A DNA stretch of 64,000 nt from UBA7067 sp051880615 (GTDB taxonomy: Bacteria; Bacillota; Clostridia; Oscillospirales; Acutalibacteraceae), in assembly GCA_051880615.1 (NCBI GenBank), contig JBJEOH010000057.1:28898-92897 (forward strand), written 5' to 3'. The position numbers and the translations under genes were made by a program. This document shows positions 1 to 10,800 of the stretch, in pieces (positions within the stretch are counted from its first letter, which is position 1; the number at the start of each line of letters is the position of its first letter). Below the pieces are notes generated by a model. It had not been told where the DNA came from. It ran no database searches and saw only the letters and a program-made list of their open reading frames with translations.

Positions 1-1022
1 CCGCCCGCTCCGCCGGTTGTTCCGCCGCTTTCGCCGACAACCGCACTGCCGTGGGTTGTGGTGCTGCCCGAAAGAGGGTGGTAAATCTCGAAATTGATAT
101 TGTCGAGGAAATTACCGTAAGTCTTTGCTTTTTCCGGAGTTGTCGGAGAATCTACATATCCGACAGAAACAAATCCGAACAGAGTTTCGGTCTGACCTGC
201 CGGAACGGTATAGAGATAGTATTTGCTTAAATCCAACGATGAATTATTTCCACTATCTCCGCTTTCATCGGAATTCTCGCCGTTTGAGCCGTAGGAGTTC
301 CAAGGATTAGTACCGCTCGTAGCCCTTGAGGAAGCCATTATCCATATATGCCACTCCTCAGTGTAGATTGTGCTGGGTGTAAGGCTGAAAGCATTATTTC
401 CTGCATTATCCTCAAAAGTACCTTTTGTACTGAATTTTTTACTGTAAACCGTGAGCTTTTCACCTAAACCCGCAGAGGTTTTAATAGAAGTCTTTCCTTG
501 GGCGATGAGCCAGTCAATCATCTGCATTAATTGATCTCGTCCGTCCTTACTTGGTTTTGACGGGTCAACTTCCTGTTTAGGACCTATCACCAGCGCCATA
601 GTATCCGTTCCGTTTCGAGCACCGTGATCCAAGCCCCATCTGTAAATACTTGACGGAGAGGTATTGACATTCTGATATAATGTACTCTCTTCATCGGCAT
701 TCAGCTCTGCGGCGTATAATCCGTCCGTAGGCGACAATTTTACACCACTTATATAAGTTCCCGTATTTTCTCGGAGTAATTCGATTTTACCCTGAAAAGC
801 CGTTGTGTTCCATGCAGGAACCGCGCTTTGAGCAGGCTGTTTATAAGATTCGGTCCAAGTCTGCCCTTCTTCAAAGCTGCCGTTAAGCAGCTTATTGGTA
901 TCTGAGGTTGAGTTTCCTTCCGTGGTCGCATTTGCAATTCCAACGCAGGCTGCCGCTAAAAGGCAGACCATTGCAATAATCGAGATAATCTTTACGGACA
1001 TTTTTCTCGTGCCGTCCCTCAT
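1..1022 (-). CDS. Secreted/anchored surface protein, N-terminal part (runs off the left edge)
   Basis: Reading the minus strand from an ATG at 1022 gives about 340 codons with no stop before the window edge, so only the N-terminal part is present. The ATG is preceded by a good AGGGGTGA ribosome site. The protein starts with a basic stretch and a hydrophobic segment ending near AAACVGIANA, an apparent signal peptide or anchor. A segment starting NGSFEE follows, typical of the first strand of jelly-roll carbohydrate-binding or DUF642-like modules, and then motifs such as RWGLDHG and ALVIGP. The last visible residues are rich in Gly, Ser and Thr. I recognise no enzyme. A cell-surface binding or adhesion role is inferred. 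It lies outside the putative island end at 1357-1458. Confidence 0.75.
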   Translation of the reverse strand, partial: MRDGTRKMSVKIISIIAMVCLLAAACVGIANATTEGNSTSDTNKLLNGSFEEGQTWTESYKQPAQSAVPAWNTTAFQGKIELLRENTGTYISGVKLSPTDGLYAAELNADEESTLYQNVNTSPSSIYRWGLDHGARNGTDTMALVIGPKQEVDPSKPSKDGRDQLMQMIDWLIAQGKTSIKTSAGLGEKLTVYSKKFSTKGTFEDNAGNNAFSLTPSTIYTEEWHIWIMASSRATSGTNPWNSYGSNGENSDESGDSGNNSSLDLSKYYLYTVPAGQTETLFGFVSVGYVDSPTTPEKAKTYGNFLDNINFEIYHPLSGSTTTHGSAVVGESGGTTGGAG

Positions 1023-1356
1023 AAACTTGTCACCCCTAACCTTTAAATTGCACACTCATATAATTATCAATCTCGTAGGCATTATTAAAATGGAATAATA
1101 AAAATGAATACCAACAGTAAAGGTATTGTAGCTGAAACAACCGCCTCTGATAATCTTCGAATATTATTATTACGAATATTATTATTATATTTTAACACGA
1201 AGATTTGCCTATTTCAACCTTTACTTCTTAAACAAACAATAAATCGACCTAAATCAACAATGAATTAAAGTCAAGTTCTGCTCACACCTTAATATTATGA
1301 TACCGTTTTTCATACAAAACTCTCCATCAAGTTTTTTGCAGACGCGCGAATACAAC

Positions 1357-1458
1357 AAAAACAAAAAGCCTTAAAAATGGCTTAAATAAGCCATTTTTAA
1401 GACCTTGTCATGGAGCTGGAAAAGGGACTTGAACCCTCGACCTACGCTTTACGAGAGC
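1357..1458 (-). repeat. Island end (attL-like): copy of the tRNA-Thr 3' half and its terminator
   Basis: This 102-bp stretch matches 49672-49773 with three mismatches; 1388-1458 is an exact 71-bp match. It contains the 3' half of tRNA-Thr(CGT), from the anticodon loop through the T arm, acceptor and CCA, plus the hairpin terminator that follows the real gene. At 1459 the match stops, so no complete tRNA can form. Tyrosine recombinases commonly integrate in the 3' half of a tRNA and leave such a duplicate at the far end of the element. The orientation agrees: the intact gene at 49726-49801 points leftwards and the copy lies to its left. The hairpin here pairs better than the one at the intact gene. 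Confidence 0.85.
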
Positions 1459-1548
1459 CAACCGGGGCTTTAGACAGCTTTTTGCAATCTCTAAAAAACG
1501 GCCTATCTATGCGGTTTTTTAAGCTTTTGCCTTTCGCAGCTTCAAGTG

Positions 1549-1594
1549 ATTTTTTGCTGTTTACAGCGGCAATAAACAACAAATAAACAACAAA
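1549..1594. repeat. 46-bp end-associated direct repeat, left copy (candidate recombinase arm site)
   Basis: The 46 bp here match 49592-49637 with a single mismatch in the same orientation. Each contains two adjacent AATAAACAAC units. This copy starts 90 bp inside the left tRNA duplicate, and the other ends about 35 bp inside the right one. After excision the two would lie on either side of the joined attachment core, as arm-type integrase or excisionase sites do. The function is inferred. Confidence 0.65.
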
Positions 1595-1788
1595 ATTTTG
1601 CCCTCTTTCAAGCAGCTGCAGAAGGCTAAAGACAGGTACTACATTATAAAAGCACCTTTAAATTTCGTTGACACAACGGATTTTTAGGTCTATAATGTAG
1701 AAAAAGCACAATAATATTAATCATATATTTATAATTATATCGAATTAGTATGATGTGTGTTTATAATTTATTCAGTAGGTCAGTTATT

Positions 1789-1929
1789 ATGGCAATTTGG
1801 GGAGTTGGATTTCACTTCGGTAAAAAATATTCACAAGAAGAAAAATTCATTAACAAAAACTACATATCAGTTGGATACTCGGAAAAAGAAGTGCCTGAAT
1901 ACTATGCAATCCTGAATACTATGCAATAA
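1789..1929 (+). pseudogene. Truncated N-terminal fragment of a conserved hypothetical protein
   Basis: An ATG at 1789 opens 46 codons beginning MAIWGVGFHFG. This resembles the N-terminus of a family of longer proteins, starting M-x-IWG-G, that I recall from accessory regions, but I cannot name it with certainty. The reading frame ends just after a perfect 17-bp tandem duplication (1894-1910 and 1911-1927). Seventeen is not a multiple of three, so the duplication shifts the frame. Stops follow in the other frames as well, so the gene is a relic. No upstream ribosome site is clear. Confidence 0.45.
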
Positions 1930-2055
1930 AGATATTTATTAGACTATTGTGCTAAACACAAAACATCATTAAAGAGCAACTATTATTTATAAAGAATACA
2001 ATGACACTGTAATTTCAACTATAAATAAATACATTTCTTTAACGGAGGTAAAATC

Positions 2056-5000
2056 ATGAAAAAAGCAATCAGCATACTACTATCCTCGCTATTAATGATG
2101 TCAACCGCAAACATAGCAATTACTACGGTTTCAGCCAAAACAAATGAAAGCACCGTTACACAGGAAAACATAACATCTGCTGAAGCCGAACAAAATATAA
2201 CCATCTCAGAAACAGAGCTTTCCGTTGAGCCAATGGAGGAAGAAACAGAGGCTCAAACCGAGATTCAAACTGAGCTTCCATACAGTGTATATAAAGATGT
2301 TATTTATGAAATAATTGATAACAAATACGCTGTAATAACCGGATATTATTGGGAAAGCAATTCAACTGATATTATTATACCGCCTGAAATTAATGGTTAC
2401 CCTGTTATTGAAATTGCAGATAGTGCTATGCATAGTAACAAAATAAAAAGCATTTCAATTCCCGACAGTGTTACAAGAATTGGAGATAATGCATTTTCCG
2501 GCTGCAGTAATCTGACAACCATTTATATTCCCAGCAGTGTTACAAGCATTGGAGATAGTGCATTTTCCTACTGTAGCAGTCTTACAAGCGTTGATATTCC
2601 CGACAGCGTAACAAGCATTGGTGATAGTGCCTTTTCCAGCTGCAGCAGTCTGACATCCTTTGATATTCCCGACAGCGTAACAAGCATTGGGAAGAGTGCC
2701 TTTTACGAATGCTCTAATCTTTCAGAAATTACAATTCCTATAAATATTACGGAACTTGATGTCTTTACATTTTGGAATTGCAATAATTTAACAAAAATAA
2801 ACTATAACGCAAAGGATTGTGAAACTCATACATTTCAGAACAATCAGTCTATTAAAACTGTAATATTTGGCAGTGAAGTAAACAACATACCTGACCAGAT
2901 TTTTTCCGGCTGTACCGGTCTATCGAACATAGAAATATCAGAAGGCACTAAAACTATTGCTTATGAGGCATTTAGTGGTTGCTCTAACTTAACAAGCATA
3001 TCACTCCCCAACAGTGTTACAAACATTGGAGATCGTGCATTTTCAGGCTGCACCGGTCTATCGAACATAGAAATATCAGAAGGCACTAAAACTATTGCTT
3101 ATGGGGCATTTAGTGGTTGCTCTAACTTAAAAAGCATATCACTCCCCGACAGCGTAACGAACCTTGGCAGTTGTGCATTTTCCAACTGCACCGCTTTATC
3201 CAATGTAAAACTTTCGAGTAATATTTCGATTATTAACATGTGGACATTCGAAAACTGTACCAATTTGACAAGCGTTGAAATTTCCGACAGTGCAACAAGT
3301 ATCGAATATGGGGCATTTGAGAACTGTATCAGTTTGACAAGTGCCGATATTCCTGATAGTGTAACAAACATCGAGTGGGATGCCTTTGCCGGATGTACAA
3401 GCCTCTCGACAGTGACTATCCCGACTAATATTGAAAGTATTGAGCATAGTGCATTTGATAATTGCCCAAACCTTACTAAGGTCATATACAAAGCGAAGAA
3501 CTGCTCAACAGAAATATTCAATAGTAGGTCAAGTATAAAAACAGTTGAATTCGGCGAAGATGTAAAAACAATACCCGCTGCTTTTCGTTATTGCTCAGAA
3601 TTAACAAGCGTATATATTCCTAATGGTGTTACTAAGATAGGTGATGATGCATTTATAGGTTGTGAAAGTCTGACAAGCATTGACATTCCCAACAGAGTAA
3701 CAATCATTGGTGATAGTGCCTTTTACGGATGCAGCAGTTTGACAAGCGTTGATATACCCGACAGTGTAACAAGTATCAGCAATAGTGCATTTTCCCACTG
3801 TAGCAGTCTTACAAGCGTTGATATCCCCGACAGCGTAACAAGCATTGGTAATTATGCATTTGGCGGCTGCACAAGCCTCTCGACAGTGACTATCCCGACT
3901 AATATTAAAAATATTTGGTATGACGCATTTTCAGGTTGTCCGAATATTACTACGGTTATATATAACGCAAAGGATTATTCTACAAATATATTCAATAACA
4001 ATACAAGCATAAAAACAGTAAGGTTTGGCAACGAGGTAACAAGGATACCCTCTGCTTTTCGCGGTTGCACGGCATTAACAAGCGTTTACATTCCGAACAG
4101 TGTTAATATGATAGACGATTATGCATTTGCAGGCTGTACAGCATTAACAAATATAGCAATTCCAAACAGTGTTGAAACTATCGATAGGAGTGTCTTTTCC
4201 GGTTGTACTGCTTTGAAAGCTATTGAAATCAGCAAAGATAATCCGGCTTACTCCTCAATAGACGGAGTACTGTTTAATAAGGATACTACCAAACTAATCA
4301 TTTACCCTGCCGGAAAAAATGACGAAAGCTACAGTATTCCCGAAGGTGTAACCGAAATTGACACTAACGCTTTCAGTGGCTGCATTAATTTGTCCGGCAT
4401 TACAATTCCTTCCACGTATATAAGCAATGATTACTTTGCCTTAGCTCCGTTTTTCAGTTCTTATAATAACCTGATATCATTACAGAGAATAAATGTTTCT
4501 GACAATAATCCAACTTACACATCAATAGACGGAGTATTATTCAATAAAAAATGCACAAAGCTTTTATTGTATCCTCAAGCAAAGACAGATACAACTTATA
4601 TAATTCCCAATGGCATAACAAGTATCGGACAAAGAGCATTCGCCGGCAGCAGTGCTTTGTCGTCTGTTACAATTCCGGACAGCGTTGAAAGTATAGAATA
4701 TGCTGCATTTTCAGGCTCCGCCATTGAAGAAATAAGTATTCCAAAAAGCATCAAGCGAATGGGAGCTTCTATCTTCAGAGGCTGTGAAAATCTTAAAAAA
4801 GCAACAATTTCCGAAGGTATCAAAATAGTTCCAAATGAAACATTCACCGATTGCAAAAACTTGAAAGAAATTAACTTTCCGAACAGCATTGAGGAAATAG
4901 ATAGTTACTCTGTTTATAATACCCAATGGTATAATAATCAGCCGGACGGCGTTATATATATTGCAAAGGTAGCCCTTTGCTACAAAGGTGAAATGCCCGA

Positions 5001-6447
5001 AAACACGAGTATAAAAATCAAAGAAGGAACTGAGCTTCTCGCGTCCTCTGCGTTCTGTGATTATCATATCGTTGCAAATGAATATGAAAATAAATATAAA
5101 GATACATTAGTCAGCGTTGAACTGCCAAGTACAATCAAAAGAATTGACAACCAAGCATTTTTAGATTGCCAAAGCTTAAAAAGCATAACAATCCCAAATG
5201 GCTTAACAAGCATTGGTACACGCGCATTTGAAAACTGCTCTTCACTGACAAGCATAAAAATTCCGGACACCATAATATGCATCCAACCCAGGGCATTTGC
5301 AAATTGCGTTAATCTAAAGGATATTTATATTCCAAGTACGCTGACAAGCATTGGCAAGTATAGCGCAGATAGTTTTGCTAATATAGCAAGCGGCGCTTCA
5401 TCAAACAACGATGTATTTAAAAATACAGCTTGGTACAACATCCAGCCTGACGGTATCGTTTATGCAGGAAAGGTTGCAATAGGTTACAAGGGTGAAATGC
5501 CCGAAAACACCAATCTTGTCATTAAGGAAGGTACTGTTTCTATTGCTGCACAAGCGTTTGCAAATCTTGAAAACCTGATTAGCGTTACAATACCCGATAG
5601 TGTAACAGAAATAGGCACTGGTGCATTTAGTGGTTGTGAAAATCTTTCTGATATATTCATCCCGGATAGCGCGACAAGTATCGGTGGAGGTGTTGCTGGA
5701 GGTTGTGAATTTATGGAAACAGAATGGTTCAAAAAACAGCCTGACGGTGTTGTGTATGCCGGAAAAGTCGCTATAGGATATAAAGGCGAAATGCCACAGG
5801 ATGGCAAAGTCACAATAAAAGAAGGAACGATTGCAATTGCTGATTTTGCTTTTGTTCATAACGGCAATCTTGTCAGCATTACAATTCCAAGCAGTGTAAA
5901 AAAAATAGGTCAGCACGCGTTTTATGACTGTTCAAATCTTTCAAATGTATCATTCTCAAACGGGTTACAAGAAATAGGTACATTTGCTTTTGGCAATTGC
6001 ATTTCTTTGAAAGAAGTAAGCCTACCGAGTACTATTTCAAAATTTGGCGATGCAGCTATTGGTTTTTATTGTGTAGCAGGAAACCCTGGACATACCGGCG
6101 GAAGCTTATCAACTATCCCCTATATGGACTTTACAATCTCGGGCTACTCCAATACTGCGACAGAAAAATATGCAAAAGATAACGGATTGAACTTCATATC
6201 CATCGGCACACAACCTGAAAAAACCTTAATATTAGGTGATGTAAATTTTGATGGAAAAGTAAGTCTTATCGATGCAATTCAAATACAAAAACAAACGCTG
6301 TTTATGTTTGAGTTTGATAACAATCAGAAAATTTGCGGTGATGTTGACAAAAACGGCACAATTAATCTTCTTGATAGTATTTATGTCCAAAAGTTCTCAC
6401 TTAATATATCAGGGAATATTGCAGGCATTGGCAAAGAAATCATTTAG
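2056..6447 (+). CDS. Giant BspA-like leucine-rich repeat surface protein with C-terminal dockerin
   Basis: This 1463-aa protein starts at an ATG with a strong AACGGAGG site nine bases upstream. Residues 1-28 form a signal peptide (MKKAISILLSSLLMMS...). Residues about 75-1370 are dozens of BspA/TpLRR (LRR_5) repeats of the form IPDSVTSIGDSAFSGCSSL. Residues about 1392-1463 are a type I dockerin with two calcium-loop repeats (GDVNFDGKVSLIDAI and GDVDKNGTINLLDSI). It should be exported and docked through a cohesin onto a scaffoldin or the cell surface, displaying a long curved binding surface. Family members bind host or substrate proteins; the ligand here is unknown. It is transcribed alone and ends in a terminator. 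The 'DGVVYAGKVAIGYKGEMP' insert recurs three times between repeats. Confidence 0.93.
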   Translation: MKKAISILLSSLLMMSTANIAITTVSAKTNESTVTQENITSAEAEQNITISETELSVEPMEEETEAQTEIQTELPYSVYKDVIYEIIDNKYAVITGYYWESNSTDIIIPPEINGYPVIEIADSAMHSNKIKSISIPDSVTRIGDNAFSGCSNLTTIYIPSSVTSIGDSAFSYCSSLTSVDIPDSVTSIGDSAFSSCSSLTSFDIPDSVTSIGKSAFYECSNLSEITIPINITELDVFTFWNCNNLTKINYNAKDCETHTFQNNQSIKTVIFGSEVNNIPDQIFSGCTGLSNIEISEGTKTIAYEAFSGCSNLTSISLPNSVTNIGDRAFSGCTGLSNIEISEGTKTIAYGAFSGCSNLKSISLPDSVTNLGSCAFSNCTALSNVKLSSNISIINMWTFENCTNLTSVEISDSATSIEYGAFENCISLTSADIPDSVTNIEWDAFAGCTSLSTVTIPTNIESIEHSAFDNCPNLTKVIYKAKNCSTEIFNSRSSIKTVEFGEDVKTIPAAFRYCSELTSVYIPNGVTKIGDDAFIGCESLTSIDIPNRVTIIGDSAFYGCSSLTSVDIPDSVTSISNSAFSHCSSLTSVDIPDSVTSIGNYAFGGCTSLSTVTIPTNIKNIWYDAFSGCPNITTVIYNAKDYSTNIFNNNTSIKTVRFGNEVTRIPSAFRGCTALTSVYIPNSVNMIDDYAFAGCTALTNIAIPNSVETIDRSVFSGCTALKAIEISKDNPAYSSIDGVLFNKDTTKLIIYPAGKNDESYSIPEGVTEIDTNAFSGCINLSGITIPSTYISNDYFALAPFFSSYNNLISLQRINVSDNNPTYTSIDGVLFNKKCTKLLLYPQAKTDTTYIIPNGITSIGQRAFAGSSALSSVTIPDSVESIEYAAFSGSAIEEISIPKSIKRMGASIFRGCENLKKATISEGIKIVPNETFTDCKNLKEINFPNSIEEIDSYSVYNTQWYNNQPDGVIYIAKVALCYKGEMPENTSIKIKEGTELLASSAFCDYHIVANEYENKYKDTLVSVELPSTIKRIDNQAFLDCQSLKSITIPNGLTSIGTRAFENCSSLTSIKIPDTIICIQPRAFANCVNLKDIYIPSTLTSIGKYSADSFANIASGASSNNDVFKNTAWYNIQPDGIVYAGKVAIGYKGEMPENTNLVIKEGTVSIAAQAFANLENLISVTIPDSVTEIGTGAFSGCENLSDIFIPDSATSIGGGVAGGCEFMETEWFKKQPDGVVYAGKVAIGYKGEMPQDGKVTIKEGTIAIADFAFVHNGNLVSITIPSSVKKIGQHAFYDCSNLSNVSFSNGLQEIGTFAFGNCISLKEVSLPSTISKFGDAAIGFYCVAGNPGHTGGSLSTIPYMDFTISGYSNTATEKYAKDNGLNFISIGTQPEKTLILGDVNFDGKVSLIDAIQIQKQTLFMFEFDNNQKICGDVDKNGTINLLDSIYVQKFSLNISGNIAGIGKEII

Positions 6448-6480
6448 CATTACAGAGCTGACTTTATCATCTCTGTCTTT

Positions 6481-6513
6481 AAAAGGGAACGCTGTTTTAC
6501 GGCGTTCCCTTTT
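6481..6513 (+). terminator. Rho-independent terminator after the 1463-aa gene
   Basis: GGGAACGC at 6485-6492 pairs with GCGTTCCC at 6502-6509 around a nine-base loop and is followed by TTTT. It lies 33 bases past the stop of the leucine-rich/dockerin gene. Confidence 0.85.
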
Positions 6514-6593
6514 GCTGTACTCTCGTTTATTATCTTTTCCTTGTACTTTTACTTTCTGTTTTGTATAATTCATTCATCGGAGAGTGAGCTGAT

Positions 6594-6911
6594 ATGAACA
6601 CAAAATTCCGTTTCAACTGTGGGAAGGAGCTGCCGCTGCACCCGGACAGACTGACAAGCTGGTTCTCAAAATTTGTAAAGGCACACAGCGATGTGCTGCC
6701 GCCGATATCAATACATTCACTTCGCCACACAAACGCTACCCTGCAGATTGCAGGTGGCGTTCCGCTTACAACCGTTGCAAAGCGGCTCGGACACGCCGAC
6801 ACCGTAACCACAAGCAAGATATACGCCCACGCAATCAAGTCGGCAGACGAAGCCGCCGCAGTAACTCTGGAAAATCTTCTGACGCCGAACAAAAACAGAA
6901 ACGCTGGATAA
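6594..6911 (+). pseudogene. C-terminal stub of a tyrosine integrase
   Basis: The 105-aa frame starts at an ATG behind GGAGAGTGAG. It matches only the last third of phage-type tyrosine recombinases: the HxxR box (IHSLRHTNA), the LGH motif with the second catalytic His, and the nucleophile Tyr in KIYAHAI. The N-terminal DNA-binding domain, the core-binding domain and the first catalytic Arg are missing, so it cannot recombine DNA alone. It is probably the remains of an integrase that moved part of this island. A hairpin at 6953-6985 follows it. Confidence 0.8.
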
Positions 6912-6945
6912 ATAATAAATAATAAAATAAAAACCACACTATAAG

Positions 6946-7205
6946 ATTAAAAGGTCGGGTATCTGTCACACAGAATTACCCGACCTTAACTTATTGGTTT
7001 ATTTTCAATTATCATTCAACAAGTCCCTTTATTATTTCATTCTATTTTCTTTTGCATCAGAACAAAGAGTTCATCCAGTTGTAGAAACGCTTTCCGAGAT
7101 ATGCAATCATTTTTCTTGCCTCCTTTCGTTTATTGAGTTGTTTCTTTATTGTGTCTTTATCTTACCATACCGACTGTGACAAGATACGGACAAAATCAAG
7201 GGAAT
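6946..7205. repeat. Non-coding cassette, copy 1, with bidirectional hairpin (6953-6985)
   Basis: This stretch after the integrase stub recurs, diverged, at about 32824-32990. Shared parts are the hairpin GGTCGGGTA/TACCCGACC with loop TCTGTCACACAGAAT, the following CTTAACTTATTGGTTT, and a block near 7159-7205 ending ACGGACAAAATCAAGGG. The hairpin could terminate transcription from either side. Repetition of a tail next to an integrase relic suggests remains of a related second element. Confidence 0.6.
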
Positions 7206-7232
7206 TTTCAAAATTTTTGTAATTTTCAAATT

Positions 7233-7256
7233 CGCAAATTGCTATAGCAATTTGCG
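7233..7256. repeat. 24-bp perfect palindrome
   Basis: CGCAAATTGCTA is followed directly by its reverse complement, giving a 24-bp perfect dyad with no loop. On the + strand a run of A then T follows. It could be a binding site for a dimeric protein or the stem of a weak terminator. There is no gene within 300 bases whose control it would obviously serve. Confidence 0.6.
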
Positions 7257-7273
7257 TAAAAAATTTTTTTATT

Positions 7274-7395
7274 TTAGTGTCTGACTTTTATTCGCAGGAC
7301 TTCCTGTATATATACCTCGGCAGGCTTTATTTTAAGGTGTTGCTTTACTTCCTTGCCGATCACCTCAAGCTGTGAATATAGCGCACCAAACTGAA
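7274..7395 (-). pseudogene. Relic of an IS66-family transposase (TnpC)
   Basis: Reading the minus strand gives a fragment containing LEVIGKEVKQHLKIKPAEV and YIQEVLRIKV. It resembles the IS66 TnpC region just before the zinc-binding segment (the LEVIGxEVxxxLxxIPAxVxV pattern). The frame stops at 7274-7276, where a Cys should begin the zinc ribbon, and breaks up beyond about 7395. Only some 40 residues survive. The call rests on pattern memory. Confidence 0.5.
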
Positions 7396-7884
7396 CACCT
7401 CAGCCGCTAAAGTTAAACAGTTGCGGCGGATAAAACTGAACAGCATCGTCACTACAGTTGAACACACTTGTCGGCGAGATTGAACGGTTTTGTGACCTGC
7501 GGTAAGATGTTGTTATGTAACCGTAAAATGACACCGTAAAAGAATTGTGACAGCAAAAAGGGAAGAAAGACGAAAAACTCGCTCAGGAATTTCCTGAATG
7601 ACTCTGTGAGATAAATAGTTTAGATATTTTACAACCTTCCGATTATGGAAGGGGTATTGCAAAGAAAGTAAGGAGTATTACGGAGTGAAAGATATTGATA
7701 AATACAGAGGTTGTCTAAGATGTATATTTAATGCGTTTGACGGTTACGGTGTTTTTTGGGAAAGCATTTTATGGTTACACCCATTCTGGGCAAACCGCAC
7801 GACAGCCGCCCTCACAACTAACAAAGGCGGCTGTTTATCATATTTATTACGCTTTAATGATACTTTGAGATATAGACACAACCT
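7396..7884. other. Gene-poor stretch with degenerate TTGAACA boxes and one hairpin
   Basis: Between the IS66 relic and the 1695-aa gene I see no convincing gene. At 7390-7500 there are several imperfect (A/G)TTGAACA or CTGAACA boxes that resemble, in opposite orientation, a cluster at about 13265-13375. At 7803-7833 CAGCCGCC pairs with GGCGGCTG around a 15-base loop, followed on the + strand by TTTATC. This hairpin could end transcription, though its T-run is poor. A 67-codon GTG-started frame at 7685-7888 has no recognisable content. Confidence 0.5.
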
Positions 7885-10800
7885 TTAAACCGACGCTTTA
7901 AGAGAGAGCTTCTGCGTTAAAATCGCATCATACAAATTCACTCTGCCGTCACCATCAACATCAGCATTTTTTAGTTCCGCTTCCGTAAGATCAATCAAAT
8001 CAAGTACTGCCCTCTGCAGCTTTATGGCATCTGCAAGCGTCACTTCGCCGTCACCGTTTACATCGCCGAGTAATACTGTTGCAGACTCAGCAACTATAGT
8101 AAAATTTGATATAACAGTAACACCGTTATTTGAAAGTCTTTTTATGACATCAATGGTATCAGAGCCAAAGATATTGCCGGAAATATCAACAAACACTAGT
8201 CTTTCAAAATCATTAAGTTTACTGAAGTTAGAAATTGAATTTCCAGCAACAAATAACTTTCTCAAGTTAGGTGCTTTCATACATTTTTCAATGATACCTT
8301 TATCACCAATACAACTGCAGTTCAATTCTGTTAATTCTTTAAGATTTTCAATCCAAGAATAATCGGTAATATTTGTGCAGAACGAAATGTCAATACTGTA
8401 GGCTCTTTCAGCATAGTTTAACACTTCATTTATATTTGAAATATTAGTGTTTGATAAGTTAAGATATTGAATATTTCTGATGATTTCAAGCGCTTCGACT
8501 TTATCTAAACTGTTATTACTTATATTAAGTTTGTTTAACGAAGTAAGATAGCTGATTCCCTTAAGATCTTTTATATCACCATACTTTAGATCCGAATTAT
8601 CTATTGATGTAATATTTTTTAGTGCAATGTCAGTAATTGCTGAATAATCTATATTATCTATGTTATCTATATCCTGTCCCAGTTCATCAAAGATAGCTTT
8701 TCTAAAACTTTGATCGGGAAAAAGGTCTTCAAATGACTGTTTATCAAATGTCGTACAAACACTTTGATTTACTATGGAAAACTCTGTTTTACCATTCCAA
8801 TCACTATTACCAGAGATTTGTATACTGCATTGATACAAACCATCCGACTGTAAAGATAAATACCCTTCTTTGTCAACATCTGTAGATTTATTATCAATTT
8901 CCAACTTGATCACATCAGCTTCTGCTTTCCATATATTGCAAATTCCGTCCATATCACAAATCAGGAGATTGTCAACAGGATTAATTTTATTTCCATAAAT
9001 TACATTTGATTTCACCATAATATGGCGTTGAATACCATACTTTGAATCTGAATTTAATAGATTATTTTCAAAGCTAAATATAATGTCAGATTTTTCTACC
9101 CATTCAGGTATTTGTGAAATATAATTATTATGAAGCAATACGGTATCAAGTGTAGAAACTGACTCAATAATATTAGGAACATTTGTGAAGCTGTTACCCG
9201 ATAAATCCAAATATTGTAGCTTAGTAAGCTCCTTTATTTCATAAGGCAATAAAGAAATATTCTGATTAGAAAGATTCAGTGATACAAGACCTCTAAGCTT
9301 TGAAATACCGGAAATATCCTTAATATCGTTTGTGATATTATCAACTGACAGCGAAGTAATTGAACTTAACGATTTATCTGTAACAATATCCCAATTATTA
9401 ATGCTTTCGTCAAAGCCCACTGAATTTAAAACAGCTTTGGCAAATTCAGGGTCTTTAAAAATAGAATAAAAACTGTTTTCAGTATAGCAATCGGCTTCGT
9501 CGTAATTTACATTAATAGAAATAAGCTTTATATTATTGACATAAACATCAATACAATTATCTCCAACTTTATCCATTAAAACTGTATTTCCGTCTGTAGC
9601 AACAGCATTGTTATTGCATTTCACATTAATGTTTTCATTTATTGTAAATGCAATTGTATCGCCGTCAAATTCTTTCCAATAAAGATATTTTGACAGATTA
9701 ATTGAATCAGTTGAAACATTAATAGGGTTAATATTAGAACATAATTTTCTATTAATATATTCATTATCTGCAATAAAGTTGTTTTTTACTGAAACATTTT
9801 CATATAAGCTACAATCAAAATCATCTGTTATGTAGTTTCCGTCAAGGTTAATATCACTGATTCCCATAGACAATATACTGCTACTTACATTACTGATTAA
9901 ATTGTCCGACAAATCAAGATATTTGAGACTTGACAGTGTAGTAATCTCTTCGGGTATTTCAGTAATATTATTATTTTTTAAATTAAGATTTACGATACTA
10001 CTAAGATTAGAAATCCCTCTTAATGACTTTATATTACATGATGAACAGTTAAGACAAGTTATAGATCTTATTTTATCTATATTGATTTTCTCCCAGTTTA
10101 CATTATCTATATTCCCATCAAATTCATCACCGATAATCACCTTTAGAATTTCTTTTTGAAGATTAATATCCTCAAACATTGATGTGAATTGAGTCTCATT
10201 ATCGAGAGTACTATTAGAAGAATGTAAAATGGCACGATTAGAGGCGAGTGTTTTTTCATAAAAATTAAAATAATATTTGTGCTGCTTTTCCGGATACAAA
10301 CCACAATTGTTAATATCTGATAAAGTACAGTCAATCCAAATTTTCGTATTTGCTATGTCATCTCCAAAATAATTTCTTAGTGTAGAAATAACATTTGAGT
10401 TTACTTGATTATAGTAGTTATAGTAAAGACTTTCACCGATATATCTTGCCTTTACAAGATATTGATATCTTTCTAATGCTTGTCCTGCATATATTTCACA
10501 GGAAGCCTTGTTGCTATAGTAGCTGTAAACACTTTTGTTATATGCATCAAATGTCCAATCCCTTGCACATCTGCTTATATCTGAAATTAATCTCAGCTTT
10601 TCTATCGCATCAAGAGAAGCCCCCGCATTAATTAAAGATGTATTGCTGATTGCAACACCAAGCGAAACAGCTGCTTTAACAAGTGAAGCACTTGAACCTA
10701 TAGCATCAATGCACTTATCAATAGTAATATCTAATATAATTCCACTACCCTCATTTGCTGTAATTTTTGCAGCTATTGTACCAATACTTTTCTGTAAATT

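Noticed and set aside
1412..1470. Second functional tRNA-Thr
   Set aside because: Only the 3' half matches. The sequence past 1458 cannot form the D arm or the 5' acceptor strand.
2450..4200. Possible CRISPR-like array of regular DNA repeats
   Set aside because: The regular repeats are 69-bp coding units of LRR_5 modules that vary in sequence, with no constant repeat/variable spacer pattern and no cas genes.
5401..5916. 171-codon minus-strand frame inside the 1463-aa gene
   Set aside because: It is antisense to repeated leucine-rich coding sequence. The other antisense frames there (for example 3099-3521) have the same origin in repeat codon bias, and none has a ribosome site or a recognisable product.
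7685..7888. 67-aa GTG-started frame
   Set aside because: The codons run through a GC-rich hairpin, the product has no family pattern, and the end overlaps the 3' end of the opposite gene.
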